Part shown: in pieces, positions 7,907 through 17,031 of the stretch
How the letters are laid out: each line of letters begins with the position of its first letter
Numbering within the stretch: position 1 is the first letter of the stretch
DNA from: Dinoroseobacter sp042096155
Lineage (GTDB): Bacteria; Pseudomonadota; Alphaproteobacteria; Rhodobacterales; Rhodobacteraceae
Assembly (NCBI GenBank): GCA_042096155.1
Contig: JBELMC010000001.1
Coordinates: forward strand, 1 to 64,000
Length of the DNA stretch: 64,000 nt
Direction of reading: 5' to 3'
Translations under genes and position numbers: made by a program
Notes under the pieces: model-generated
What the model was told of the DNA's origin: nothing
Database searches by the model: none
What the model saw: the letters and a program-made list of their open reading frames with translations, nothing else

Positions 7907-9262
7907 TCATGCGCCGCCCGCCATACGGCCCAACGCCAACAGCTGGGCATCTGTACCGCGTTTGCCGATTAACTGCAGCCCCATCGCCCGTCCTTTGGCA
8001 TCAAATCCTGCAGGCATCGCCAACGTCGGCAGACCGATCAAAGAGGCCGGCACAACGACCTCCATCCAGCGGTGATAGGTATCCATCGGGCGTCCGGAGA
8101 TCTGTTTCGGCCAGTCCCATTCCGCAGGAAATGCAAATATCTGCGCGGTCGGCAAGGCCAACACATCACAAGGCATCGTTGCCACCCAGCGAAACCAGTC
8201 TGACGCGATCGCGCTGGCGGCATGAACCTGAGCAGCACTGAGGGCCATGCCGCGCTCAATTTCCCACACGGCTTCGGGCTTCATCAGAGCACGGTGTTTG
8301 GGCTGCGCATAAAGCGCGCGTTGGCCTTCCGCCACGGCCCAACTGCGCAGGGTGATCCATGACTCCCACAGTTTGACTGGGTCAAAATCAGGAACGAGCT
8401 CGACCACCTCATGCCCCAAAGCGACAAGACGGTCTGCGCCGCGACGCGCGGTACACAGCACGCCGTCCTCCATTGGATAATAACCGTCCCAATCACCGAT
8501 CCAGCCGATCTTTCGCGGCGGGCAGATCTGTGTCGAAACAAAGGGCCCAATCGAATGTGGATGTTTGGGATCCGGCACGGCCATAACACTCAACAAAAGT
8601 TCCATGTCACGAACAGAGCGCCCCATTGGACCTATGGTCACCAAGGGATGTAGAAACGCTTCGCCAACAGAGGCATTTGGCACCAATCCATAGGTCGGGC
8701 GAAACCCCCAGACATCGCACCATCCCGCCGGGTTGCGAAGGCTGCCCATCATATCTGACCCATCCGCGAGGGCAACCAGCCCTGCACGCAAAGCGGCGGC
8801 CGCCCCGCCACTGGAGCCACCTGCGCTCAGTGTCTGATCCAATGGATTACGCGTCACACCATGCACCAGGTTGTAGCTGTGAGACCCCAATCCCCATTCG
8901 GACGTATTTGTTTTACCAATCACCAACGCGCCCGCCGCTTTGAGACGCGCCACGAAAGGCGCATCCGCCTCGGGCACATATTCAGCGAATCCGGGCGCGC
9001 CAAAGGTTGTCCGCAATCCCTTGGTCTCGGCCAGGTCTTTTATCGCGATCGGCAGACCCGCCAAAGGCGCGGTTGTTCCTTCCAGTGCACCTGCATGGCG
9101 AAGTATCGCATCGCGATCACGGAGCGAGACGATTGCGTTGATCGCCGGGTTACGCACCTTGATCCGTTCGAGCGTCGCCGCCACGAGATCCACAAGCCGC
9201 ACCTGCTGCGCGCGCAAGCATGCGATCTGAGCAACCGCATCCAAATCCAGAATATCGTCCAT
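7907..9262 (-). CDS. Amidase (amidase-signature family)
   Basis: The protein hydrolyses an amide bond through the Ser-cisSer-Lys triad of the amidase-signature family, which includes GatA-like and indole-acetamide/nicotinamide-type amidases. From the ATG at 9262 (451 residues) the triad is K75 (in AIKDLAETKG), S150 in GGSSGG and S174 in MMGSLRNP. A GTG six bases upstream is an alternative start. Length and motifs are complete. There is no gatB or gatC nearby, so this is not the tRNA amidotransferase and the substrate is unknown. A 33-base gap separates it from the SOUL gene upstream, so the two may be cotranscribed. Confidence 0.88.
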   Translation of the reverse strand: MDDILDLDAVAQIACLRAQQVRLVDLVAATLERIKVRNPAINAIVSLRDRDAILRHAGALEGTTAPLAGLPIAIKDLAETKGLRTTFGAPGFAEYVPEADAPFVARLKAAGALVIGKTNTSEWGLGSHSYNLVHGVTRNPLDQTLSAGGSSGGAAAALRAGLVALADGSDMMGSLRNPAGWCDVWGFRPTYGLVPNASVGEAFLHPLVTIGPMGRSVRDMELLLSVMAVPDPKHPHSIGPFVSTQICPPRKIGWIGDWDGYYPMEDGVLCTARRGADRLVALGHEVVELVPDFDPVKLWESWITLRSWAVAEGQRALYAQPKHRALMKPEAVWEIERGMALSAAQVHAASAIASDWFRWVATMPCDVLALPTAQIFAFPAEWDWPKQISGRPMDTYHRWMEVVVPASLIGLPTLAMPAGFDAKGRAMGLQLIGKRGTDAQLLALGRMAGGA

Positions 9263-9294
9263 TGGCACCCCCGGAAGCGGTGCACAGTTGGCCT

Positions 9295-9888
9295 TTACTT
9301 CACCGCAAACGCAACCTCATTGCGGCGGTTCCAAGGCAATGTAAACGGGCCATCGTAGAAATGGTAAATGGGATCTCCCATAATCTGCAGGCCCAGCTTG
9401 GCTGCTGACGCGCGTAAATCTGCCTCGTGAGTGCTCAGATTTGTGTCTTGCCAGCGACCAGAGAATTTCAAAACCACGTGCCGCACAGCTTCAGTTTCAA
9501 CAAATCGTATTGCTTGAGAATTCGGGGCGGGCAGAGTGCTTTTGGCATAGGCTGTGGGCATCATGAACCGGATCGTCCAGGCTCCCTCGCTGGCCGCAAT
9601 TTGTGTCACAGGCGAGGTCATCGCCACCTTTTGTCCACTGACATTTTCGCCAAAAATATAGCCTGCAAGCTCACGAAACCCGCGATTGACCGCGCGATCC
9701 CGTGACCCGCGCACCGTGACCTCGGCCACCAGATGCGGCTCGTATTCGCGCAGCTGGACTCCAGCCTCTTCGCGAACCACGCGGTAGCTCGGGGTCTCAT
9801 AGCCGTTATACATACCGGCCTGAACGGACACTCCGACGCTCGCCACAAGCATCACAATAATTAACCCAATCGAACTGGCACGGATCAT
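9295..9888 (-). CDS. SOUL-family haem-binding protein, exported
   Basis: The ATG at 9888 follows AAGGAAG at good spacing and gives 197 residues. The N-terminus is a signal peptide (MIRASSIGLIIVMLVASVG, cleavage near residue 25), so the protein is periplasmic or secreted. The SOUL/HEBP fold is recognised from YETPSYRVVREEAGVQLREY, the MTSPVTQ segment after the first helix, IRFMMPTAY, and the terminal beta-hairpin DPIYHFYDGPFTLPW, NRRNEVAFAV. SOUL proteins bind haem or other tetrapyrroles with modest affinity; the bacterial role is not established. It is the divergent neighbour of leuC, 259 bases away. Confidence 0.88.
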   Translation of the reverse strand: MIRASSIGLIIVMLVASVGVSVQAGMYNGYETPSYRVVREEAGVQLREYEPHLVAEVTVRGSRDRAVNRGFRELAGYIFGENVSGQKVAMTSPVTQIAASEGAWTIRFMMPTAYAKSTLPAPNSQAIRFVETEAVRHVVLKFSGRWQDTNLSTHEADLRASAAKLGLQIMGDPIYHFYDGPFTLPWNRRNEVAFAVK

Positions 9889-10147
9889 GATGGCTTCCTT
9901 CAAACATAGCTACGATACGGGCTATGGCGATCTTTGGATCAATAACCCTTCCACGTGTCACACCTTGATCGCCAGCCCCCTTCGCGCTATTGCGCGATTT
10001 ATGCCTGCGTATTGCAACATTGACGACCGCTCGCGCTTGCCTTGGCGATTTTTCGGCGCGACCCGCACGATATTTGCAGGGCGCTGAGTACACGCCTTTA
10101 TGCAAGCCATTGACCACATGCTAAACATCGCCTGAGGAGAGGACCCG

Positions 10148-11554
10148 ATGTCCCCCAAAACGCTCTATGACAAAATCTGGGATGCTCACCTGGCCCACGA
10201 GGCCGAAGATGGCACCTGTCTGCTGTATATCGACCGCCATTTGGTCCATGAAGTAACATCGCCACAGGCCTTTGAAGGTCTGCGCATGGCAGGCCGGTCG
10301 GTTCGCGCCCCCGACAAGACCATCGCTGTGCCGGATCACAACGTACCGACAACAGCCGGGCGTCATGACCCAGAACAGATGCCGGAGGACAGCCGCATTC
10401 AGGTGGCCGCTTTGGACAAAAACGCCAAGGATTTCGGCATTCACTATTATCCGGTGCATGATGTGCGCCAGGGGATCGTGCACATCGTTGGCCCAGAACA
10501 GGGGTGGACCCTGCCAGGCATGACCGTGGTCTGCGGTGACAGTCACACCGCGACCCACGGCGCGTTTGGCGCCTTGGCGCATGGTATTGGCACATCCGAA
10601 GTTGAGCATGTTCTGGCCACCCAAACACTGATCCAGAAGAAATCCAAAAACATGAAGGTCGAGATTACCGGCAAGCTTGCACCTGGCGTGACCGCGAAAG
10701 ATATCACGTTGTCTGTCATCGGACAGACCGGCACGGCTGGTGGCACGGGCTATGTCATCGAATATTGCGGCGAAGCGATTCGCAGTTTGTCGATGGAAGG
10801 CCGGATGACTGTCTGCAATATGGCCATTGAAGGCGGCGCCCGCGCTGGAATTATTGCGCCGGACGAGACAACCTATGACTATTGCAGAGGGCGTCCCCAC
10901 GCACCGAAAGGTGCCGCTTGGGAAGCTGCTGTGGCATGGTGGAAGACGCTGTATTCCGACGACGACGCGCATTGGGATAGGGCCTTGACCATTAAGGGCG
11001 AGGATATCGCACCAGTGGTGACTTGGGGCACTTCGCCCGAGGATGTGCTTCCGATCACCGATGTCGTGCCGGATCCCGCCGATTTTGAGGGCGGCAAGGT
11101 CGATGCGGTTCGACGTTCGCTGGATTATATGGGCCTTACACCCGGGCAGAAGCTGTCCGAAGTCGCAATTGATACCGTATTCATCGGATCTTGCACCAAT
11201 GGCAGGATTGAAGACTTGCGCGCTGCGGCAAACATCCTGAACGGCAAAAAGATCAAAGACGGCCTGCGCGCCATGATTGTCCCAGGATCTGGCCTTGTGC
11301 GCGCGCAAGCCGAAGAGGAAGGTCTGGCAGACATATTTAAGGACGCCGGGTTCGAATGGCGTCTTGCGGGATGCTCGATGTGTCTGGCCATGAACCCTGA
11401 CCAATTGGCGCCGGGCGAACGTTGCGCTGCAACCTCAAACCGTAATTTTGAAGGCCGCCAAGGGCGCGGAGGTCGTACGCATCTGCTGTCGCCCGCCATG
11501 GCCGCAGCTGCCGCGATCACTGGAAAACTGACCGACGTTCGGGAGTTGATGTAA
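10148..11554 (+). CDS. leuC: 3-isopropylmalate dehydratase, large subunit
   Basis: LeuC with LeuD isomerises 2-isopropylmalate to 3-isopropylmalate in leucine synthesis. The 468-residue protein has the aconitase-fold motifs: VPDHNVPT near residue 61, CGDSHTATHGAFG near 129, and the three [4Fe-4S] cysteines at about C349 (GSCTNGRIEDL), C409 and C412 (AGCSMC). The ATG follows GAGGAGAGG. Its TAA overlaps the leuD ATG by one base (TAATG), coupling synthesis of the two subunits. Confidence 0.97.
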   Translation: MSPKTLYDKIWDAHLAHEAEDGTCLLYIDRHLVHEVTSPQAFEGLRMAGRSVRAPDKTIAVPDHNVPTTAGRHDPEQMPEDSRIQVAALDKNAKDFGIHYYPVHDVRQGIVHIVGPEQGWTLPGMTVVCGDSHTATHGAFGALAHGIGTSEVEHVLATQTLIQKKSKNMKVEITGKLAPGVTAKDITLSVIGQTGTAGGTGYVIEYCGEAIRSLSMEGRMTVCNMAIEGGARAGIIAPDETTYDYCRGRPHAPKGAAWEAAVAWWKTLYSDDDAHWDRALTIKGEDIAPVVTWGTSPEDVLPITDVVPDPADFEGGKVDAVRRSLDYMGLTPGQKLSEVAIDTVFIGSCTNGRIEDLRAAANILNGKKIKDGLRAMIVPGSGLVRAQAEEEGLADIFKDAGFEWRLAGCSMCLAMNPDQLAPGERCAATSNRNFEGRQGRGGRTHLLSPAMAAAAAITGKLTDVRELM

Positions 11555-12159
11555 TGGAAAAGTTTGTAACACTTTCGGGTATCGCGGCACCTCTGCCCCT
11601 GATCAATATCGACACCGACATGATTATTCCCAAACAGTTTCTGAAGACGATCCAGCGCTCAGGCCTGGGCGCAAATCTGTTTGACGAGATGCGCTTCACT
11701 CCGGCAGGCGACGAAATCGAAACATTTGTCTTAAACCAATCGGCGTACCGGAACGCTCAGATCATCGTGGCGGGCGATAATTTCGGATGTGGATCCTCGC
11801 GTGAGCACGCGCCTTGGGCTTTGCTGGACTTTGGTATCCGCTGCGTGATTGCACCCAGCTTTGCGGATATCTTCTATAACAATTGCTTCAAAAACGGTAT
11901 TCTTCCGATTGCTCTGCCCCAAGAGGCCGTAGACGTTTTGATGAAAGACGCCGAGAAGGGATCCAATGCCCGGATGGACGTCAACCTAGAGGCCCAGACG
12001 GTGACCACCTCGGATGGTGAAATCTTTCACTTCACGCTTGACGCTTTCAAAAAACATTGCTTGTTGAACGGTTTGGATGACATTGGTCAAAGTCTTCAGA
12101 AGGTGGCCTCAATCGACGCGTTTGAAACACAAATGGCGCAAAGCCGTCCTTGGGTGTAA
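11554..12159 (+). CDS. leuD: 3-isopropylmalate dehydratase, small subunit
   Basis: LeuD supplies the swivel domain of the isopropylmalate isomerase. The 201 residues are the usual length; NIDTDMIIPKQFLK near the start and GDNFGCGSSREHAPWAL near residue 72 are the diagnostic motifs, the latter contacting substrate. The gene is translationally coupled to leuC and followed 22 bases later by an intrinsic terminator, so leuCD form a complete transcription unit even though leuB lies downstream. Confidence 0.97.
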   Translation: MEKFVTLSGIAAPLPLINIDTDMIIPKQFLKTIQRSGLGANLFDEMRFTPAGDEIETFVLNQSAYRNAQIIVAGDNFGCGSSREHAPWALLDFGIRCVIAPSFADIFYNNCFKNGILPIALPQEAVDVLMKDAEKGSNARMDVNLEAQTVTTSDGEIFHFTLDAFKKHCLLNGLDDIGQSLQKVASIDAFETQMAQSRPWV

Positions 12160-12181
12160 CTCTTATCGACCATCATCCGTC

Positions 12182-12214
12182 AAAGCCCGAGACTGTTATC
12201 GCTTCGGGCCTTTT
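12182..12214 (+). terminator. Intrinsic terminator after leuCD
   Basis: AAAGCCCGA and TCGGGCCTTTT form a stem of six G-C-rich pairs extended by A-U pairs, with a loop of about 13 bases, and end in a run of four T. It begins 22 bases after the leuD stop. Confidence 0.7.
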
Positions 12215-12576
12215 CAACGTGAGATTGGCCGACAAACGTGCTGGTGCGCTGCAGCAAAGCAAAATGATCCGCTTCTCTTACGTTTTGCGGCTTGGATCGG
12301 AGAACGCGAAGCTTGGGCCAAGTTCGTCAATGAACACAACATATTGCGTGCCCCCACAGCTCTGCCCTTTTTTTGCCACAGCATTGATGCAAAGCCGCAC
12401 CACCTACTTCGCAAAACGGCCACGAATGAATCGTTAACCTTAATCAACGGTTGTGGGATTCGGGCGAAGCGTGCAGCATTGTGGCAACAATGAGGCAGTT
12501 GCCCCAATTTGGGCACAATCAGTTTGGAACAGCACAGCGGCATCGCATCGCGGCGGCCAGGTTGAAGGTAGGGATC
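12215..12576. other. Intergenic region between leuCD and the membrane-protein gene
   Basis: About 360 bases without a credible gene. The open frames on either strand have no ribosome-binding site and atypical composition. The promoter of the downstream membrane protein/nuclease/leuB group should lie here. An AT-rich patch at 12430-12445 (TTAACCTTAATC) is the best visible candidate, but no clear -35/-10 pair could be assigned. Confidence 0.4.
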
Positions 12577-13413
12577 GTGATCATTCAGATCATAGGCGCT
12601 TTGGCGCGTTCGTTTTTTGTGATCCTTTTGATCGCCACGCCGGCCCTTTTGTTGCCGGGCGTGTCTCAGGACAGCAAGCAGGTCGTCACACTCGTTGCGC
12701 TGTTTGCAGCGGCCTTTACGATGTTTGAGTACGCCTCAACATATCCGAGCATGATCGAGTTTCGGTATGCCCCTCCCTTTAACCGAATGCGGTTCGTTGC
12801 GTTGTTTGCAACGGTATTCTTGTTGACCGTTGTGTTTACCGGCGGAGATAACCCCACCGCATTAACGTCATTTGTCACCGCTCTTGGAAGGCTCGTGGGA
12901 CAAGTCATTGATTTCCCGTTCGGTCCCTGGCGCTTGCTGCTCGATAGCCTTGACGATTCGCTCGATGCCGCCGAGTTGGCGACCGTCCAATCCGCCGCGG
13001 GCATCAGCTACGTCATCTCAATGGTCATGCTTGCTGTGTTTGTTATCGCAATGCGGGTCGGCAACTGGCCGGTTTCTGCGGGGCAGTTCAATGTCTGGGT
13101 AAATCTACCGCTTTTCGATCCAACGGCTGGCGGAGACGTCGTTGATCGCCTCCATCGTGACTCACATATTAACCTTATGTTAGGGCTTTTTCTGCCATTC
13201 ATCTTACCGGGTCTGGCGCGGTTCGGCTCTGGTATGTTGGACCCAGACCGGTTTTTAACGCCGCAACCGCTGATTTGGATGTTCGCATTTTGGGCTTTCT
13301 TACCCGCTTCATTGTTTATGCGTGGCATTGCACTCAAACGTGTTGCGTTGATGATTTCCGACCAGCGACGCACGCAAAGTGGTTTGCAACAAGGACAATT
13401 GCAGCCAGCCTGA
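12577..13413 (+). CDS. Conserved multi-pass membrane protein of unknown function
   Basis: I choose the GTG at 12577, which follows AAGGTAGGGATC and gives 278 residues starting directly with the first hydrophobic helix (IIQIIGALARSFFVILLIATPALLLP). Further membrane segments appear near FVALFATVFLLTVVF, AGISYVISMVMLAVFVIAM, INLMLGLFLPFILPGL and IWMFAFWAFLPASLFM. The frame is open further upstream to 12451 but that part is hydrophilic and looks non-coding. No enzyme motif is visible. Its end overlaps the beginning of the nuclease-fold gene, so the two are probably coupled. Confidence 0.75.
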   Translation: MIIQIIGALARSFFVILLIATPALLLPGVSQDSKQVVTLVALFAAAFTMFEYASTYPSMIEFRYAPPFNRMRFVALFATVFLLTVVFTGGDNPTALTSFVTALGRLVGQVIDFPFGPWRLLLDSLDDSLDAAELATVQSAAGISYVISMVMLAVFVIAMRVGNWPVSAGQFNVWVNLPLFDPTAGGDVVDRLHRDSHINLMLGLFLPFILPGLARFGSGMLDPDRFLTPQPLIWMFAFWAFLPASLFMRGIALKRVALMISDQRRTQSGLQQGQLQPA

Positions 13414-14423
13414 TCCTAAGCGCCGCATCGGCGGAACCTCTCCGCTTGGCCACTTTCAATACTGAACTGGCGCGCGACGGTCCCGGCCTGTTGGTGCGTG
13501 ATTTGGTCAAGGGGAACTCCGAAGATATCCTGGCCGTGCTCGATGCCCTAGAAGCCGTACAACCCGATATCGTCTTACTTCTGGATATCGATCACGATCA
13601 TGATCATATATCCGCCAGAATGCTGCGTGACGCCCTGAAGGATCGTGGATTAGATTATCCGTATTTCGTTGCAGAACGCCCAAATTCCGGTCTCCGCACA
13701 ACGTTGGATCTGAATGGAGACGGGCGGATTGGGGATCCACAAGACGCGCAGGGATTTGGGTATTTTGCCGGCCAAGGCGGGATGCTGTTGTTGTCGAAAC
13801 TGCGCTTGGGCGAAGTACGAGACCACTCTGATGTGCTTTGGGCAGATGTCGCGAACGCCAATCCACCGCGCCGTTCTGATGGTCAGCTCTTTCCCAGCGA
13901 CGCCGCTTTTGCGCGACAACGCTTGGCATATGTCGCGCATTGGCAAATCCCGGTTTTGTTGCCACGATCGCCACCATTAACGTTAACCGCTCTGCATGCA
14001 ACGCCGCCCGTGTTCGACGGACCAGAAGATCAAAACGGCAGACGGAACGCGGACGAACTTGGATATGCACTCGCGATGATGCCGGACACACCCTTGGCGC
14101 TTATCGGCACCCTGAACCTTGATCCTTTCGACAGCGAGGGACAGTTGAGCGCCATTCATCGCGTTTTGGCGCATCCCGCTTTGCAAGATCCTCTCCAAAG
14201 CAACGACTTAGGGAGAGAAAAAACACAAAGAGATGGCAAGGTGAATTCAGACCATTCAGGGGATCCGCGCCTCGATACTGCGGACTGGACCGATACGGGC
14301 CCAGGAAACCTCCGGGTCGACTACGTTCTGCCAGGAGCAAAATTTGACGTTGTCGCGTCCGGTTTGCACTGGCCTGCTTCAGGCCGCCGCGCTGTGGTCT
14401 GGGCTGACATCCGCTTACCATGA
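13275..14423 (+). CDS. Exported endonuclease/exonuclease/phosphatase-fold protein, start uncertain
   Basis: From residue 57 (LRLATFNTEL) the product has the EEP fold: catalytic asparagine in ATFNTEL, acidic LLDIDHDHD, LDLNGDGRIGDPQDAQG, LTALHATPPVFDGPEDQNGRRNADEL (His and polar active-site residues) and IGTLNLDP near 285. A hydrophobic stretch AASLILSAASA just before it looks like a signal peptide. The frame opens at a TTG (13275), deep inside the upstream gene, and residues 1-35 look like shadow sequence. No ATG or GTG lies between there and the signal peptide. The true start is probably within 13365-13412, perhaps a rare codon or lost by mutation. Substrate unknown. Confidence 0.75.
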   Translation: MDVRILGFLTRFIVYAWHCTQTCCVDDFRPATHAKWFATRTIAASLILSAASAEPLRLATFNTELARDGPGLLVRDLVKGNSEDILAVLDALEAVQPDIVLLLDIDHDHDHISARMLRDALKDRGLDYPYFVAERPNSGLRTTLDLNGDGRIGDPQDAQGFGYFAGQGGMLLLSKLRLGEVRDHSDVLWADVANANPPRRSDGQLFPSDAAFARQRLAYVAHWQIPVLLPRSPPLTLTALHATPPVFDGPEDQNGRRNADELGYALAMMPDTPLALIGTLNLDPFDSEGQLSAIHRVLAHPALQDPLQSNDLGREKTQRDGKVNSDHSGDPRLDTADWTDTGPGNLRVDYVLPGAKFDVVASGLHWPASGRRAVVWADIRLP

Positions 14424-14516
14424 CCAAAACCGCACTCCGGCCTGGTCACCGCCGGTTCTTGACGCTGCCCCCCCCAACGGATACCCGAAACGCGAGGTTT
14501 GAAACGGAGTGCACCC

Positions 14517-15623
14517 ATGCCTAAACCATCCATTCTGATCCTACCAGGCGACGGCATCGGCCCTGAGGTTATGACCGAAGTCCGCAAGATCATCGGCTGG
14601 TTTGGCGCAGAACGCGAGCTCGACTTCGAAATTTCTGAAGATCTTGTTGGCGGTGCCGCCTACGACAAACACGGAACTCCGCTGCATGATGCAACAATGG
14701 CCAAAGCTCAAGACGTCGATGCCGTCTTGCTCGGCGCCGTCGGTGGCCCCAAATACGATGATTTGGATTTTTCAGTAAAACCAGAGCGGGGTCTGCTTCG
14801 GTTGCGCAAAGAAATGGATTTGTTTGCGAACCTGCGACCCGCCCAATGCTTTGACGCCCTTGCGGATTTTTCCTCTTTGAAGAAAAATGTGGTTTCTGGT
14901 CTCGACATCATGATTGTTCGTGAATTGACCAGTGGCGTTTATTTTGGCGAACCAAGAGGTATCCATAAAGAGGGGCATGAGCGCGTCGGCATAAACACCC
15001 AACGTTACACCGAAAGCGAAATCGCCCGCGTCGCGCGCTCTGCGTTCGAGCTCGCCAAGAAACGCGGCAACAAAGTCTGCTCGATGGAGAAGGCCAACGT
15101 GATGGAGAGCGGGATTCTCTGGCGTGATGTCGTAAATGAAATCCATCAATCAGAGTATTCTGACGTCGAACTCAGCCATATGTATGCCGATAATGGCGCT
15201 ATGCAGCTGGTGCGCGCACCCAAACAGTTTGACGTGATCCTGACAGACAACCTGTTCGGCGACATCCTGTCCGATTGCGCGGCGATGCTTACCGGATCTT
15301 TGGGCATGCTGCCCTCCGCCAGCCTCGGAGCACCGATGGCCAATGGGCGCCCGAAAGCGTTATACGAGCCTGTCCACGGTTCGGCGCCCGACATTACAGG
15401 CCAAAGCAAAGCCAATCCCATCGCTTGCATCCTCAGCTTCGCCATGGCGCTGCGCTACTCTTTTGATCAAAGCGTCGAGGCGACGCGCCTTGAGTGCGCG
15501 GTGGAAAAGGTACTCGCCGATGGTGTCCGGACTGGCGATCTGATGCAATCTGGCGATGCAGATCCGGTTACAACCGCGCAAATGGGCGACGCTATCATTG
15601 CCGCGTTAGACGCAAGCCTTTAG
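14517..15623 (+). CDS. leuB: 3-isopropylmalate dehydrogenase
   Basis: LeuB oxidatively decarboxylates 3-isopropylmalate to 2-oxoisocaproate with NAD. The ATG at 14517, after GGAG, gives 368 residues starting MPKPSILILPGDGIGPEV; an in-frame TTG 18 bases upstream has no support. Substrate-binding arginines lie in ERGLLRLRKEMDLFANLRPA, and the metal-binding aspartates in LTDNLFGDILSDCAAML. The NAD-selecting loop is in EPVHGSAPDITGQSKANPIA. It ends the leu locus; IS debris begins 260 bases later. Confidence 0.96.
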   Translation: MPKPSILILPGDGIGPEVMTEVRKIIGWFGAERELDFEISEDLVGGAAYDKHGTPLHDATMAKAQDVDAVLLGAVGGPKYDDLDFSVKPERGLLRLRKEMDLFANLRPAQCFDALADFSSLKKNVVSGLDIMIVRELTSGVYFGEPRGIHKEGHERVGINTQRYTESEIARVARSAFELAKKRGNKVCSMEKANVMESGILWRDVVNEIHQSEYSDVELSHMYADNGAMQLVRAPKQFDVILTDNLFGDILSDCAAMLTGSLGMLPSASLGAPMANGRPKALYEPVHGSAPDITGQSKANPIACILSFAMALRYSFDQSVEATRLECAVEKVLADGVRTGDLMQSGDADPVTTAQMGDAIIAALDASL

Positions 15624-15882
15624 CCTCATGACGTCTTTGCGACCGCGATAATTTTATATCAGTGTCTGTATCGGCTCAGCAAACAAGCTCGGCCCTTGGT
15701 GCTTTATCATGCAAGTTTCGGCATGCTGGACCCAAAACCTACGCGTCAAGCAGAGGTCTGAGCGGTTTGAAACAAACCGTGTATCACGAAGGAATGATAA
15801 CGCGCTGCAAACCACCAACCATTTGAGCAGTCTAGGGCGTGTTAACACGATCGTTCTGGTGCGATTTCTGTTCACTTATTGT
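15624..15882. other. Intergenic region between leuB and the IS remnants
   Basis: About 260 bases with no gene. No clear terminator for leuB was found. The last 45 bases before the IS5 fragment (CTAGGGCGTGTTAACACG and following) may be the old terminal repeat and leader of that element, but its matching right end is lost. Confidence 0.35.
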
Positions 15883-16022
15883 ATGAATGAGATAACAGAA
15901 AAGCCGTGCGCGTTGATCGCACCGTCTATGCCGGTCCAGCGCGGGACTGTGTGCATTTCCAACCTTGCAGTCATCAACGCCATCTTTTTTGTCGCCGAGA
16001 ACGGATGCAAATGGCGTGCATT
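15883..16022 (+). pseudogene. IS5-family transposase (OrfA type), N-terminal remnant
   Basis: The reading frame MNEITEKPCALIAPSMPVQ, then AVINAIFFVAENGCKWRAL, is the N-terminus of the first open frame of IS5/IS427-group elements. It is cut after CKWRAL, where relatives continue with xDKFGNW and a helix-turn-helix. The sequence then switches into an IS481-type transposase at 16023. Only about 47 codons survive. Confidence 0.7.
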
Positions 16023-17016
16023 ATGGGACAAGTTCGTCATGGCAGCGCCCTGACCACATAGGCCGTCAGAGCTCACTTACAGCGATCCACGGGCTGACAG
16101 GGTATTTGCGCAGCAAATGTCCCGAGAAGCGCAAGCTTCGCGCGCAGCGCTGAGCAGGGAGCTGGGGATCAATCCCAAGACGGTCTTGAAGTGGCGCAAA
16201 CGACAGACCGTTGCAGATCAGAAGACTGGGCCGAAAGAGCCTCGCTCAACCGTTCTGAGCGAAGAAGAGGAGGCGATGGTGGTGGCGTTTCGGCGACACA
16301 CGCTCTTGCCGCTGGACGATTGTCTTTATGCTTTGCAGCCCTCGATCCCACGTCTGACGCGGTCTTCACGGCATCGTTGTCTTCAACGGCATGGGATATC
16401 TCGTTTGCCAGACGTCGAGGGCGACAAACCCAAGCGGTAAAAGTTCAAGCAGTATCCAATTGGTTATTTCCATGGCGATATCGCCGAGCGTCGAACTGAG
16501 GAAGGTAAGCGCCATCTCGATGTCGCCATGGACCGAACACGCACGTTCGCCGTTGCGCAATTGGTCGAGAAGGCCAATCGTAAAACAGCATGGGCGTTCC
16601 TGGAGCATCTGCCTGAAGCGGTGCCCTACCAAATCCACACGATCCTAACGGACAACGAGATCCAGTTCACCAATCGCAAACACGACACATCAGCCTTCGA
16701 GCACATCTTCGCCCGTGTCTGTCGCGAGAACGGCATGGATCACCGGCTGACAAAGCCAAACCCTCCGTGGACCAACGGCCAGGTCGAGCCTATGAACCGC
16801 ACGATAAAGAAGGCAACCGTCAAGCGGTGTCACTACGACGCACATTCCCAGCTTGAAACGCACATCACCGACTTCATGGCAGCGTACAATTACCCCCGAC
16901 GGCTGAAGACACTGCAAGGCCTCACACCGTTCGAACACATCTGCAAAATCCGGACATCAGAATCAGATCGTTTCAATGTCAATCCAACCCACCACATGCT
17001 GGGACTATACACCTAA
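16023..17016 (+). pseudogene. IS481-family transposase, inactivated by stops and a frameshift
   Basis: The ATG at 16023 begins MGQVRHGSALTT, the start of an IS481-type transposase. The frame is broken by TAG at 16059-16061, TGA at 16095-16097, a shift of frame before 16117, and TAA at 16438-16440. After 16117 the family sequence continues: LSRELGINPKTVLKWRKR (helix-turn-helix), PLDDCLYALQPSIP, LPDVEGDKPKR, then the rve-type integrase core YPIGYFHGDIAE, HTILTDNEIQFT (normally DNGI) and LTKPNPPWTNGQVEPMNRT with the catalytic glutamate. The ending GLTPFEHICKIRTSE is nearly full length. Four lesions make it non-functional without translational rescue. Confidence 0.85.
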
Positions 17017-17031
17017 TCAGTCGTTTTGAAT

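Noticed and set aside
10121..11404. 427-codon minus-strand frame across leuC
   Set aside because: Antisense shadow of leuC, with no motif or start signal.
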